A stretch of 64,000 nucleotides of DNA, from contig DPJA01000038.1 in assembly GCA_003543235.1 (NCBI GenBank), positions 260,415-324,414 of the forward strand, written 5' to 3'. The stretch's first letter is position 1; every line of letters starts with the position of its first letter. Source of the DNA: Lachnospiraceae bacterium. Lineage in GTDB: Bacteria; Bacillota; Clostridia; Lachnospirales; Anaerotignaceae. A model generated the notes under the pieces. It was not told the origin of the DNA, ran no database searches, and saw only the letters and a program-made list of their open reading frames with translations. Below, piece after piece: positions 43,230 to 51,172 of the stretch. A program made the translations under genes and the position numbers.

Positions 43230-44480
43230 TTATTTCCTTGATTCCATGGTCTCAGAAAGTGCCTGCACACGTGTATCGAACTGTGCTGGAGCAAAGTTTC
43301 TTGGGTCTGTCTGGTCACCATCAAAACTTGTGTAAGGTAAACCTGTTCTTTCCTGAATAGCATCAGCTGTTTCAACATTAAGGAAGCTCATTAATTTACA
43401 GCTTCTATTTAAATGATAAACAACACCATCGCACTGACCATCTTTAACAATATCCATTAAAACATTAACTTTATTATCTAAACATGTGTTTATGTAAATT
43501 CTTGTATAAGCCTCTGCCATAGAACTCATATCGCCAGGTGTATATGTTAAATTCCAAAGACCTGGATAAGCAGAACCTGTCATAATACTATTTAATGTCT
43601 TTAAAGACTTAAATGTATGTCCTAAGTAAGGCCATACTGCAATACCTTCCCAACAAACTCGAGTGCTTTCTGCTCCCTTGAATGCGTAAACGCCATTTTT
43701 TAAGTTTTCTTCAATTTCATCAGCAAACTTCTTAAATGTAATTTCAGCATAGTCAAGGCTTCTAGCACAAACGATTAAAGCCATAAAGTTGAATAAATCA
43801 AATCCGTTTAAAGGAGAAGGCTTATGCTGTGTAAAGCTTGCAACTCTGTTCCACTGTGCAACTGAACGCTGTGTCTGTTCCTGAACTTTTAAGAATTTAT
43901 CATAATCAAAAGGCTTTCCACAAATAACTTCTAACTGGCTAATAGCATACTTAAACTGTGCAGCTATATAATCTTTTGCATACTGTGGAATTGGCATTGT
44001 ATGATTAAATGGAACATCGATAACAATACAAGGAATGTTAAGCTCTGCTGCTAAATTTTCATACCATTTTAACAATGTATTACAAATGTTATTACATGTA
44101 ATAACAAGATCAGGAAGTGGTACTTTTGCTGCAGGTGAGTTTGCTAAAATTTCAGACTCGCCACCCTGTAAAGCAGCTTGCTTTAAACATTCCATATATC
44201 CAAGATTAACTCTTGCATATGAACAAATGTCTAAAGAATATCCCTTTTGGTCTGCAACTTGAAGCATATCTAATGCTCCTTTTCTTGCTCCAATACCTGC
44301 TGCATGTGTTTCTGGATAAACCATTGCTATATCCATTGTTACACAAAATTCAGGAGGTGCAACTGATGCTGACCAACAAACTAAACGTCCTTCTTTTTTC
44401 GCCTGTCTTGCTTCTTCATCAAGCTTTTCCTGATACATTGCCAATAATTGTTTCGAATTCATGTCTTGTATTTCACTCAT
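43230..44480 (-). CDS. lcdA: Lactoyl-CoA dehydratase, alpha subunit
   Basis: The 416-residue subunit carries the conserved block LVCWSASVAPPEFCVTM near residues 33-49, then YPETHAAGIGARKG, CNNICNTLLKWYENLA and HLNRSCKLMSF, matching my memory of the Anaerotignum propionicum protein closely along its length. The cysteines in these blocks are likely cluster ligands. GAGGGA precedes the ATG. It lies 15 bases after lcdC and 13 before lcdB, so activator and both subunits are made together. Confidence 0.9.
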   Translation of the reverse strand: MSEIQDMNSKQLLAMYQEKLDEEARQAKKEGRLVCWSASVAPPEFCVTMDIAMVYPETHAAGIGARKGALDMLQVADQKGYSLDICSYARVNLGYMECLKQAALQGGESEILANSPAAKVPLPDLVITCNNICNTLLKWYENLAAELNIPCIVIDVPFNHTMPIPQYAKDYIAAQFKYAISQLEVICGKPFDYDKFLKVQEQTQRSVAQWNRVASFTQHKPSPLNGFDLFNFMALIVCARSLDYAEITFKKFADEIEENLKNGVYAFKGAESTRVCWEGIAVWPYLGHTFKSLKTLNSIMTGSAYPGLWNLTYTPGDMSSMAEAYTRIYINTCLDNKVNVLMDIVKDGQCDGVVYHLNRSCKLMSFLNVETADAIQERTGLPYTSFDGDQTDPRNFAPAQFDTRVQALSETMESRK

Positions 44481-44495
44481 ACTTATCCCTCTTTC

Positions 44496-45272
44496 TTATT
44501 TATTTGCCTGCTCATATGCAAACAATGCTGCGCCTATGGCACCAGTTATCTGAGGAGTTGGTGCTACAGTTATTTTCTTCTGTAATACCCTCTCCATTGC
44601 ACGCACAACGCCTGCATTTTTTGCCACACCACCGCACATTACTACATCATCAATAGCAGATGCTCTATATACAAGTCCGCTAACCTTGCTGGCAACAGAC
44701 TGGTGTACCCCTGCAATTATATCTTCTTTACTTAAGCCCTTGCTTAATTGCGAGATTACTTCTGATTCAGCAAATACAGTACATGTACTGCTAACAGACG
44801 CCGCATGTTTACTACGACTATCGTACTCTTGCATTTCATTAAGCTTAACTTCCAAAACTTTAGACATGACATCTAAAAACCGGCCAGTACCTGCTGCACA
44901 TTTGTCATTCATAAAAAACTGTTTTACTCTTCCGTTTTCATCTAGACTTATAGCTTTAGCATCCTGTCCGCCGATATCAATAATCGTTCTTGCTGTTGGT
45001 ACCAAAAAATTAATTCCCTTCGCATGACAACTAATTTCACTTATTTGCGATTTTGTAAAATCCAAAGAGAATCTACCATAACCGGTAGCAACAATTTCAG
45101 CCATATCTTCAAGCTGCAGTCCCGATTTTTCAAGGCATATTTCCAAAACACGTTTTGGTCCAGTGCTACCAGTGCCGACTTGTATAGCCTCACCTACAAC
45201 AATCTCTTTACCATCTTTCAGTATAACACATTTTGAAGAGGCTGAGCCAACATCAATTCCTAGTGTGTACAT
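44496..45272 (-). CDS. lcdC: Dehydratase activator (2-hydroxyacyl-CoA dehydratase activase)
   Basis: The 258-residue ASKHA-fold ATPase injects one high-energy electron into the dehydratase per activation. GIDVGSASSK at the N-terminus and DIGGQDAK near 99-106 bind ATP; Cys125 (NDKCAAGTGRF) and Cys164 (SSTCTVFAESE) from each monomer hold the bridging [4Fe-4S] cluster of the dimer. AAGGGG precedes the ATG, directly behind a (CTTT) repeat. It is extremely oxygen-sensitive in characterised relatives. It lies between the VOC gene and lcdA. Confidence 0.93.
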   Translation of the reverse strand: MYTLGIDVGSASSKCVILKDGKEIVVGEAIQVGTGSTGPKRVLEICLEKSGLQLEDMAEIVATGYGRFSLDFTKSQISEISCHAKGINFLVPTARTIIDIGGQDAKAISLDENGRVKQFFMNDKCAAGTGRFLDVMSKVLEVKLNEMQEYDSRSKHAASVSSTCTVFAESEVISQLSKGLSKEDIIAGVHQSVASKVSGLVYRASAIDDVVMCGGVAKNAGVVRAMERVLQKKITVAPTPQITGAIGAALFAYEQANK

Positions 45273-45281
45273 GGCGAACCC

Positions 45282-45304
45282 CTTTCTTTCTTTCTTTCTT
45301 TCTT
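45282..45304. repeat. CTTT tetranucleotide repeat ahead of lcdC
   Basis: Five full CTTT units and a partial one (AAAG on the coding strand) run from the VOC stop codon to the lcdC ribosome binding site, whose GAAAGGGG merges with the repeat. Slippage could change the distance between the genes but would not alter a reading frame. Confidence 0.8.
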
Positions 45305-45722
45305 ACTTATTTCTTTTTATTGGTGCAACTGTCTGAACAAATTCAATCAATACTCCATTAGAATATTTAGGTCTTAAGAAGTTAACCATAATGTCGTCTG
45401 TTCCTTGAACTGCTGCTCTTTCAAGCATTCCTTTGCCGCTTTCTTCCATTTCTTTTGCTACAGCTTCAACATCTTCAACTTCAAAAGCAATGTGGGCAAT
45501 ACCACCTTTTCCGTTGTTGAATTCTGTTAAAACGCCTTCGTGAGGTACAATAAATTCGATTGGTGAATCATGCTCACCGTATTTTGTAAAGATTAAGTCT
45601 GCGTGATACGCATCAACAAATCCTTCATAATCTACTTCAAGTCCTAATAAATCAATTATTTCGTGTGCTTTTTCAATTGTTGGCATAACAATACCTACGT
45701 GGTGCATTCTCATTGGTTTCAT
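45303..45722 (-). CDS. VOC-superfamily protein, methylmalonyl-CoA epimerase-like; candidate lactoyl-CoA epimerase
   Basis: The 139-residue protein is a two-module vicinal-oxygen-chelate protein resembling methylmalonyl-CoA epimerase. The four metal-ligand positions of that family appear kept: His8 (MHHVGIV), Glu56 (PIEFIVP), His77 (GIAHIAFEV) and Glu127 (VLIEFVQ). GGAGG precedes the ATG. It sits between pct and lcdC, with no mutase or carboxylase gene nearby, so a methylmalonyl-CoA role is doubtful. Lactoyl-CoA dehydratase acts on the R isomer, and an epimerase interconverting S- and R-lactoyl-CoA would fit; this is inference. A glyoxalase-type function is the alternative. Confidence 0.75.
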   Translation of the reverse strand: MKPMRMHHVGIVMPTIEKAHEIIDLLGLEVDYEGFVDAYHADLIFTKYGEHDSPIEFIVPHEGVLTEFNNGKGGIAHIAFEVEDVEAVAKEMEESGKGMLERAAVQGTDDIMVNFLRPKYSNGVLIEFVQTVAPIKRNK

Positions 45723-45746
45723 AAATTTTCATCCTCCATTTTTTTG

Positions 45747-47306
45747 TTATTGTCTCTCTTTTAATCCCATTAATTCATCTTTAAAAATCGATGCATCCAT
45801 TAATTTAACTTCTCCATCAATCTTAGGGACAAAATTCATTAAATCTAAAACTTGTGTCTGTAAATCTATTCCAGGTGCAATTTCTATTAAATATACACCG
45901 TCTTGACGTAATTCAAAAACTGCTCTTTCTGTTACATATAAAATTGTCTGGCCTTTTTCCATTGCAAATGGACCACTAAATGTAACTTGGTCAACATTCT
46001 TTAAGAACTTAATTTCTTTGCCTTCTTGTAAAATTTCGATTTTTCCATCGCCAATTTTTACTTTTAAGCCACCTGCAGTAAATGTGCCACAAAAAACAAC
46101 ATTTTTTGCATTCTGAGTTATGTTGATAAATCCGCCACAACCAGCAATTCTAGGGCCAAATCTGCTTACATTTATATTTCCCTGTTCATCACCTTGAGCT
46201 AAGCCAAGGAATGCATAATCTAAGCCACCACCATCATAGAAGTCAAACTGATAAGGTTGATCCATAAGACAGTCAGGATTTAAGCTAGAACCAAAACGTT
46301 TTCCACCTTGAGGTATACCACCAATTGGACCTGCCTCAACTGTTAATGTTATGTAATCGCCAATTCCTTCTTCGCCTGCAACTGCAGCCACATACTCAGG
46401 AGCACCAATACCTAAATTTACTACTATGTCTTCTTTTAATTCCATTGCAGCACGACGTCCAATAACCTTTTTAACGCTCATAGGCACTGCGTCAATTGCA
46501 CCTGCTGGAATTTTAATATCTCCTGTCAATGCAGGATCAAATTTACTGTCGAAACATTGTTGATGATCTTCTTCGTCAGCAACAACAACTGCATCAACAT
46601 ATATACCAGGTATCTTTACAAGCCTTGGATCCAATGTTCCAGCCTTTACAACTTTTTCAACCTGTATAATAACTGTACCACCACTATTGTAAACAGCCTG
46701 AGCTGTTGAAGTTCCTTCGAGTGGTGTCACCTCTTTTTCAAATGTTATATTACCATATTCATCTGCATAAGTTGCACGAATAAATGCTACATTGATTGGA
46801 AATGTTTTATAAAATAAAGATTCTTCTCCATCAATTTCCATTACTCTACACATGTCCACTTTTGTAACATCATTTAAGCGTCCGCCGCCATTTCTTGGAT
46901 CAGCAAAAGTATGAAGACCAACTCTTGTCAATGTTCCTGGCTTATGTGCTGCTATATCTCTAAATAAATTTAACAATGTACCCTGTGGAATGTTGTATCC
47001 TTCAACTTCATTTGCGAGAGCTAATTCTGCAAGTTTTGGTGCTGTATTATAATGCCCTGCAATAACTTTTTTCAAAAGACCTTTGTGTGCATAGTGGTCA
47101 CCACCACGCCCATCACGATTTCCCTGGGAAGAAGCATATATTAATGTAAGATCTCTAGGAGAACCTGTTTCTAAAAATCTTTTCTCCATTGCTTTTCCAA
47201 GAGCTTCTGCATTTGAACACCCAACAAATCCGCTTGTTGTTAACACATCTCCGTCATTTACTAACATTACTGCTTCGTCAGATGTTAAAACTTTAACCTT
47301 TTTCAT
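45747..47306 (-). CDS. pct: Propionate CoA-transferase
   Basis: The 519-residue class I CoA-transferase moves CoA between acyl-CoAs (propionyl, acetyl) and lactate, producing lactoyl-CoA and releasing propionate or acetate. The catalytic glutamate is Glu304 in GIGAPEYVA. GFVG near 26-29, SQGNRDGRGGDH and SRFGPRIAGCGGFINI match the A. propionicum enzyme. It is the first gene of the acrylate cluster. AAAGGGG lies 12 bases before the ATG, longer than usual, with a 7-codon frame (MKLYEKG) overlapping the start. Activity on acrylate or 2-hydroxybutyrate is also likely. Confidence 0.92.
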   Translation of the reverse strand: MKKVKVLTSDEAVMLVNDGDVLTTSGFVGCSNAEALGKAMEKRFLETGSPRDLTLIYASSQGNRDGRGGDHYAHKGLLKKVIAGHYNTAPKLAELALANEVEGYNIPQGTLLNLFRDIAAHKPGTLTRVGLHTFADPRNGGGRLNDVTKVDMCRVMEIDGEESLFYKTFPINVAFIRATYADEYGNITFEKEVTPLEGTSTAQAVYNSGGTVIIQVEKVVKAGTLDPRLVKIPGIYVDAVVVADEEDHQQCFDSKFDPALTGDIKIPAGAIDAVPMSVKKVIGRRAAMELKEDIVVNLGIGAPEYVAAVAGEEGIGDYITLTVEAGPIGGIPQGGKRFGSSLNPDCLMDQPYQFDFYDGGGLDYAFLGLAQGDEQGNINVSRFGPRIAGCGGFINITQNAKNVVFCGTFTAGGLKVKIGDGKIEILQEGKEIKFLKNVDQVTFSGPFAMEKGQTILYVTERAVFELRQDGVYLIEIAPGIDLQTQVLDLMNFVPKIDGEVKLMDASIFKDELMGLKERQ

Positions 47307-47341
47307 ACAGTTTCATATCCCCTTTGCCGAAACTAGTTTAC

Positions 47342-47381
47342 CATTATGTGCAATTAACTGGTCTAACATTATGTGCAATTA
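47342..47381. repeat. 15-bp direct repeats in the pct leader
   Basis: CATTATGTGCAATTA occurs twice without mismatch, at 47342-47356 and 47367-47381, spaced by 25 bases start to start. They lie between the probable pct transcription start and its ribosome binding site. Confidence 0.7.
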
Positions 47382-47489
47382 TTAAATATTTAATTTGATC
47401 AGAAGGCGCCTCTTTGTCATTTTGCAACAACAAAACTCTGTTCAAACACTTTTTTAGAGCAAATTGCTATATCATTTGTTCTAGGTACT

Positions 47490-47587
47490 AGTATAACTCA
47501 GGCTTTTTTGAATTGAAATACAATGAGTTTGACAATAATTTATTAAAATCAGTTTTTTGAATTCAAAACATACTTTTTGAATTCACA
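47490..47587 (-). promoter_or_regulatory. pct promoter region with three GAATTC-centred sites
   Basis: A TATACT -10 box (47490-47495) has no good -35 box. Three related sites lie upstream on the minus strand: a degenerate one over the -35 region (47504-47518), a perfect 14-base palindrome TTTTGAATTCAAAA (within 47553-47568), and CTTTTTGAATTCACA (47573-47587) exactly 20 bases further. This resembles an activator-dependent promoter. The rest of 47307-47845 is AT-rich and contains the pflB terminator and the leader repeats. Confidence 0.5.
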
Positions 47588-47684
47588 TTTTAATCAACTT
47601 ATTATTATTTTTCAACAAACTTATCAATTTTTTAAAAACCAGTACATAATACGCTACTAAACACGTATTTAAAATAATTCAACA

Positions 47685-47731
47685 AACAACAAAAGGTATC
47701 AAGCTTTTCAACTTGATACCTTTCGTTGTTT
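47685..47731 (-). terminator. Terminator between pflB and pct
   Basis: AACAACAAAAGGTATCAAG pairs with CTTGATACCTTTCGTTGTT (one mismatch) around an 8-base loop, with T-rich sequence after it on the minus strand. It separates the pfl operon from the acrylate cluster. Confidence 0.8.
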
Positions 47732-47845
47732 GATTTCATACTTACTGCTTCACTGATTCATAAAAATATTCTAACGTCTTTATATTTTGTATAGTCAATA
47801 GGACAATTAATCATAAACCGATGTTATATTTAAAACAAGTTAGCC

Positions 47846-50077
47846 TTATACAGATTCATGGAAAGTTCTTTTAATAACTTCCAACTGCTGTTCACGGGTA
47901 AGTCGGTTAAAGTTTACTGCGTATCCCGAAACACGAATTGTAAGTGTAGGATACTTTTCAGGATTTTCCATAGCGTCAATTAAAATATCCCTACTCATAA
48001 CATTGACATTAAGATGGTGAGCACCTTGTAAAAAGTAGCCATCTAAAATATGAATGAGATTTTCTTTTTGTTGCGATGCTTCTTTTCCCAAAGCATCAGG
48101 TACAATAGAAAATGTGTTAGAAACACCATCCTGGCAAACATTTCTGTATGGAATTTTTGCAACAGAGTTTAAAGAAGCAAGAGCACCATTTTCGTCACGT
48201 CCATGCATAGGATTTGCCCCAGGTGCAAGAGGTTCGCCAAACTTTCTGCCGTCTGGTGTACTACCTGTTTTTTTGCCATACATTACATTGCTTGTAATAG
48301 TAAGTGCAGACAATGTATGCTTTGCATTACGGTAAATAGGATGTTTTTTCAAAGCATTTGAAAAATAAGTTACAATTTCAACCGCAATATCATCTACTCT
48401 GTCATCATCATTACCGTATTTTGGGTAATCACCTTCAACTTTAAAATCTATAGTAACACCATGTTCATCACGTACTGATGTGACTTTTCCATACTTGATA
48501 GCTGAAAGGGAATCTGCTGCAACAGAAATTCCTGCAATTCCAAAAGCGGTAAGCCTTTCCACATTTACATCGTGCAGTGCCATCTGGCTTGCCTCATAAG
48601 CATATTTATCATGCATATAATGAATGATATTAATAGTATCTACATATAATTCTGCCACGTAATCAAGTACTTTTTTGTACCTTATTAAAACGTCATCATA
48701 GTTCAAAACATCCCCGCTTAATGGAGCAATGTTTGGCACAACAGGTTCTTTCTTCAATTCATCAACGCCACCGTTGATTGCCAAAAGCAGAGATTTTGCA
48801 ATATTTGCCCTCGCACCAAAAAATTGCATTTGTTTGCCAACACGCATAGCAGAAACACAACAGGAAATAGCATAGTCATCTCCGTACAATGGACGCATAA
48901 TATCATCATTTTCATACTGAATTGAATCAGTTTCAATGCTCATTTTTGAACAAAACTCTTTAAAGGAGTGTGGCAAATCCTGGCTCCAAAGAACTGTCAT
49001 ATTTGGTTCAGGAGCAGTCCCTAAATTAACCAATGTATGAAGATAACGGAATGAATTCTTAGTAACAAGAGGTTTTCCATTTATGCTGACACCGCCAATG
49101 GATTCTGTAATCCATGTAGGGTCCCCTCCAAACAAATCATTATATTCAGGAGTTCTAAGATGACGAACAAGTCTTAATTTAATTATGAATTGGTCAATAA
49201 GTTCCTGTGCTTCTTTTTCTGTAATTATTCCGTTTTTCAAATCTCTTTCTAAATAAATATCCAAAAATGTAGAAGTACGACCCAAGGAAATAGCTGCACC
49301 ATTATTTTCTTTTACACCTGCAAGGTATGCCATATACAAAAACTGTACAGCTTCTCGTGCATCTTTTGCTGGTTTGCTCATATCAACACCATATTTCAAC
49401 GCCATAGATTTCATTTCATCCAAAGCACGAATCTGCATATTTAATTCTTCTCTTGTACGAATACGTTCATCTGTCATTGCACCGTCAAAATCATGCAATT
49501 CTTTTTCCTTCTCTTCTACAAGGAAGTCAATCCCGTATAAAGAAACCCTTCTGTAATCACCAATTACACGTCCACGTCCGTAGGCATCTGGTAAACCAGT
49601 CAGCAAGCCAACGTGTCTTGCCACTTTTGTTCTTTCAGGATACGCATCAAAAACGCCTTCGTTATGTGTTTTTCTGTATGCGTGGAAATCTTTTTCTATC
49701 TGTGGATTTAAGTGATAACCATATTGGTCTAAAGCACTTGTTGCCATTTTTAAACCACCGTATAAGTTTACAATTCTTTTTAAAGGTGCATCAGTTTGCA
49801 AACCAAAAATTATTTCGTTTTCTTTGTCAATATATCCTGGTGCAAAATTATCAATACCGGAAATAATATCTGTTTCTACATCTAAAACGCCCTTTTTCAT
49901 TTCTTCCAAAATCAACTCATGGCACTTGTCCCAAAGTTTTTTTGTTTTTTCTGTGGTGCCTTCCAGAAAAGTGTCATCACCTTCATAAAGAGAATAGTTT
50001 TTCTGTATAAAATTACGTACATCAATTTCTTTTGCCCATGTTCCCATGTTAAATCCCTGCCACGCTTTTGTATTCAA
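47846..50077 (-). CDS. pflB: Formate C-acetyltransferase (pyruvate formate-lyase)
   Basis: The 743-residue glycyl radical enzyme converts pyruvate and CoA to acetyl-CoA and formate. The catalytic pair Cys406-Cys407 lies in AISCCVSAMR and the radical glycine is Gly718 in RVSGYAVNF near the C-terminus. I chose the TTG at 50077 (MNTKAWQGFNMG) because AGAGAGGA lies about 10 bases upstream; the TTG three codons earlier is too close to it. It follows pflA by 24 bases. Expression is controlled through the ZTP riboswitch ahead of pflA. Confidence 0.96.
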   Translation of the reverse strand: MNTKAWQGFNMGTWAKEIDVRNFIQKNYSLYEGDDTFLEGTTEKTKKLWDKCHELILEEMKKGVLDVETDIISGIDNFAPGYIDKENEIIFGLQTDAPLKRIVNLYGGLKMATSALDQYGYHLNPQIEKDFHAYRKTHNEGVFDAYPERTKVARHVGLLTGLPDAYGRGRVIGDYRRVSLYGIDFLVEEKEKELHDFDGAMTDERIRTREELNMQIRALDEMKSMALKYGVDMSKPAKDAREAVQFLYMAYLAGVKENNGAAISLGRTSTFLDIYLERDLKNGIITEKEAQELIDQFIIKLRLVRHLRTPEYNDLFGGDPTWITESIGGVSINGKPLVTKNSFRYLHTLVNLGTAPEPNMTVLWSQDLPHSFKEFCSKMSIETDSIQYENDDIMRPLYGDDYAISCCVSAMRVGKQMQFFGARANIAKSLLLAINGGVDELKKEPVVPNIAPLSGDVLNYDDVLIRYKKVLDYVAELYVDTINIIHYMHDKYAYEASQMALHDVNVERLTAFGIAGISVAADSLSAIKYGKVTSVRDEHGVTIDFKVEGDYPKYGNDDDRVDDIAVEIVTYFSNALKKHPIYRNAKHTLSALTITSNVMYGKKTGSTPDGRKFGEPLAPGANPMHGRDENGALASLNSVAKIPYRNVCQDGVSNTFSIVPDALGKEASQQKENLIHILDGYFLQGAHHLNVNVMSRDILIDAMENPEKYPTLTIRVSGYAVNFNRLTREQQLEVIKRTFHESV

Positions 50078-50101
50078 TAGTATCAAATCCTCTCTAGTTT
50101 T

Positions 50102-50812
50102 CTACAATATATTATTAGTAATCATGTTCTGAAGTATTTTAGTTTTTTCTTTATCCATATTGGGAACATCTTTTAGTGGGTATGAAATTCCCATATTTTC
50201 ATATTTAGAAACTCCAAGAGTGTGATATGGAAGAAGTTCAACCTTTTTCACATTCGGAATAGTTGCAATATAATTTTCAAGTCCCCTAATATGTTCTTCG
50301 GAATCAGTTATGTTTGGTACAACTACATGACGAATCCAAACTGGAGTGCCACTTTTTTTTACTGCTTCTAAAAATTCTGTAGGCACCGAAAAATTCCCGC
50401 CTGTTAGTTCTCTGTATTTTTCAGGAATATAGTGCTTAACATCAAAAATAACCAAATCTGTATACTCTAAAAGCTCTTTATAATCCCCTTTTCCGTAACC
50501 AGCAGTATCAAGACAGGTTGAAATATTATTTCTTTTACACTCTTTGAAAAGTTCTATTAAAAACTCAACTTGTAAAAGCGGTTCTCCACCAGAGCAGGTA
50601 ACCCCACCAGTTTTCCCATAATAAGGTTGATATCGTTTCAGCTTTTTAATAATTTCAGCTACATCCATTTCTTTTCCTGCTTGTAAATCCCATGTATCCG
50701 GATTATGACAATACTTACATCTAAGACCGCATCCTTGAAAGAATAAAACCGTGCGAACTCCTGGTCCATCCACTAATCCCACGGTTTCAACAGAATGAAT
50801 TTTACCTTTCAA
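50102..50812 (-). CDS. pflA: Pyruvate formate-lyase activating enzyme
   Basis: The 236-residue radical SAM enzyme generates the glycyl radical in PflB. Its cluster motif is Cys28-X3-Cys32-X2-Cys35 (CGLRCKYC), and TCSGGEPLLQ follows. The start is TTG at 50812 (MKGKIHSVETVG), with AGAGGTG 8 bases upstream; the open frame continues upstream into the riboswitch and is not coding there. It is directly upstream of pflB. Confidence 0.95.
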   Translation of the reverse strand: MKGKIHSVETVGLVDGPGVRTVLFFQGCGLRCKYCHNPDTWDLQAGKEMDVAEIIKKLKRYQPYYGKTGGVTCSGGEPLLQVEFLIELFKECKRNNISTCLDTAGYGKGDYKELLEYTDLVIFDVKHYIPEKYRELTGGNFSVPTEFLEAVKKSGTPVWIRHVVVPNITDSEEHIRGLENYIATIPNVKKVELLPYHTLGVSKYENMGISYPLKDVPNMDKEKTKILQNMITNNIL

Positions 50813-50853
50813 CGCATAATCACCTCTTTCTAAATCAATAATTTTTTGAAATA

Positions 50854-50957
50854 GAAAAAGCCAACAATCTGGGCTTTTTCTGCCCAGACGGTCGGCTTTG
50901 TTTAAAAGATTATACTTCACGTGGTTAAATCCACTCTCCGTCAGTCATATAATCTAT
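50854..50957 (-). ncRNA. ZTP riboswitch (pfl motif) of pflAB
   Basis: The leader contains all parts of the pfl/ZTP motif. GATTATA (50948-50954) pairs with TATAATC (50908-50914) as P1 and encloses ATGACTGACGG and a GTGG/CCAC hairpin; after a linker comes GCCGACCGTCTGGGC (about 50882-50896). CTGGGC can alternatively pair with GCCCAG in a long terminator stem (AAAGCC...GGCTTT) followed by TTTTTC. In this class ZTP or ZMP binding, which signals low 10-formyl-tetrahydrofolate, prevents termination. This fits PFL as a formate source for one-carbon metabolism. Confidence 0.92.
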
Positions 50958-50963
50958 AAACAA

Positions 50964-50992
50964 AGTTTAGCATGACATCGTATATTTGTCAA
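50964..50992 (-). promoter_or_regulatory. Promoter of the pflA-pflB operon
   Basis: TTGACA (50987-50992), a 17-base spacer and TAAACT (50964-50969) place the transcription start near 50957, exactly at the beginning of the ZTP aptamer. Confidence 0.85.
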
Positions 50993-51122
50993 TAAAATTT
51001 TCTAATTTAAAAGTATAATTATGCGGAAATTTAAACCTGATTTTAACACAGTTTTTAATGGTTGCATTATATACTAATCTAATAAGATAAAACCTTTTTA
51101 GTCTAATTTTCTTACGCTAAAA

Positions 51123-51169
51123 ATAAGCCTTGATAAATGCCCATTTCTAGGCACTTTCAAGGCTTATTA
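51123..51169 (-). terminator. Terminator after rlmD
   Basis: AATAAGCCTTGA and the complementary arm with GGCTTATT form a long stem with an inner GTGCC/GGGCA part, ending in TTTT on the minus strand, directly behind the rlmD stop. Confidence 0.8.
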
Positions 51170-51172
51170 CAA

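Noticed and set aside
42098..45272. Dehydratase set as 2-hydroxyglutaryl- or phenyllactyl-CoA dehydratase
   Set aside because: The subunits match the lactoyl-CoA form best from memory, and pct plus a lactate permease support lactate. I keep this as a lesser alternative.
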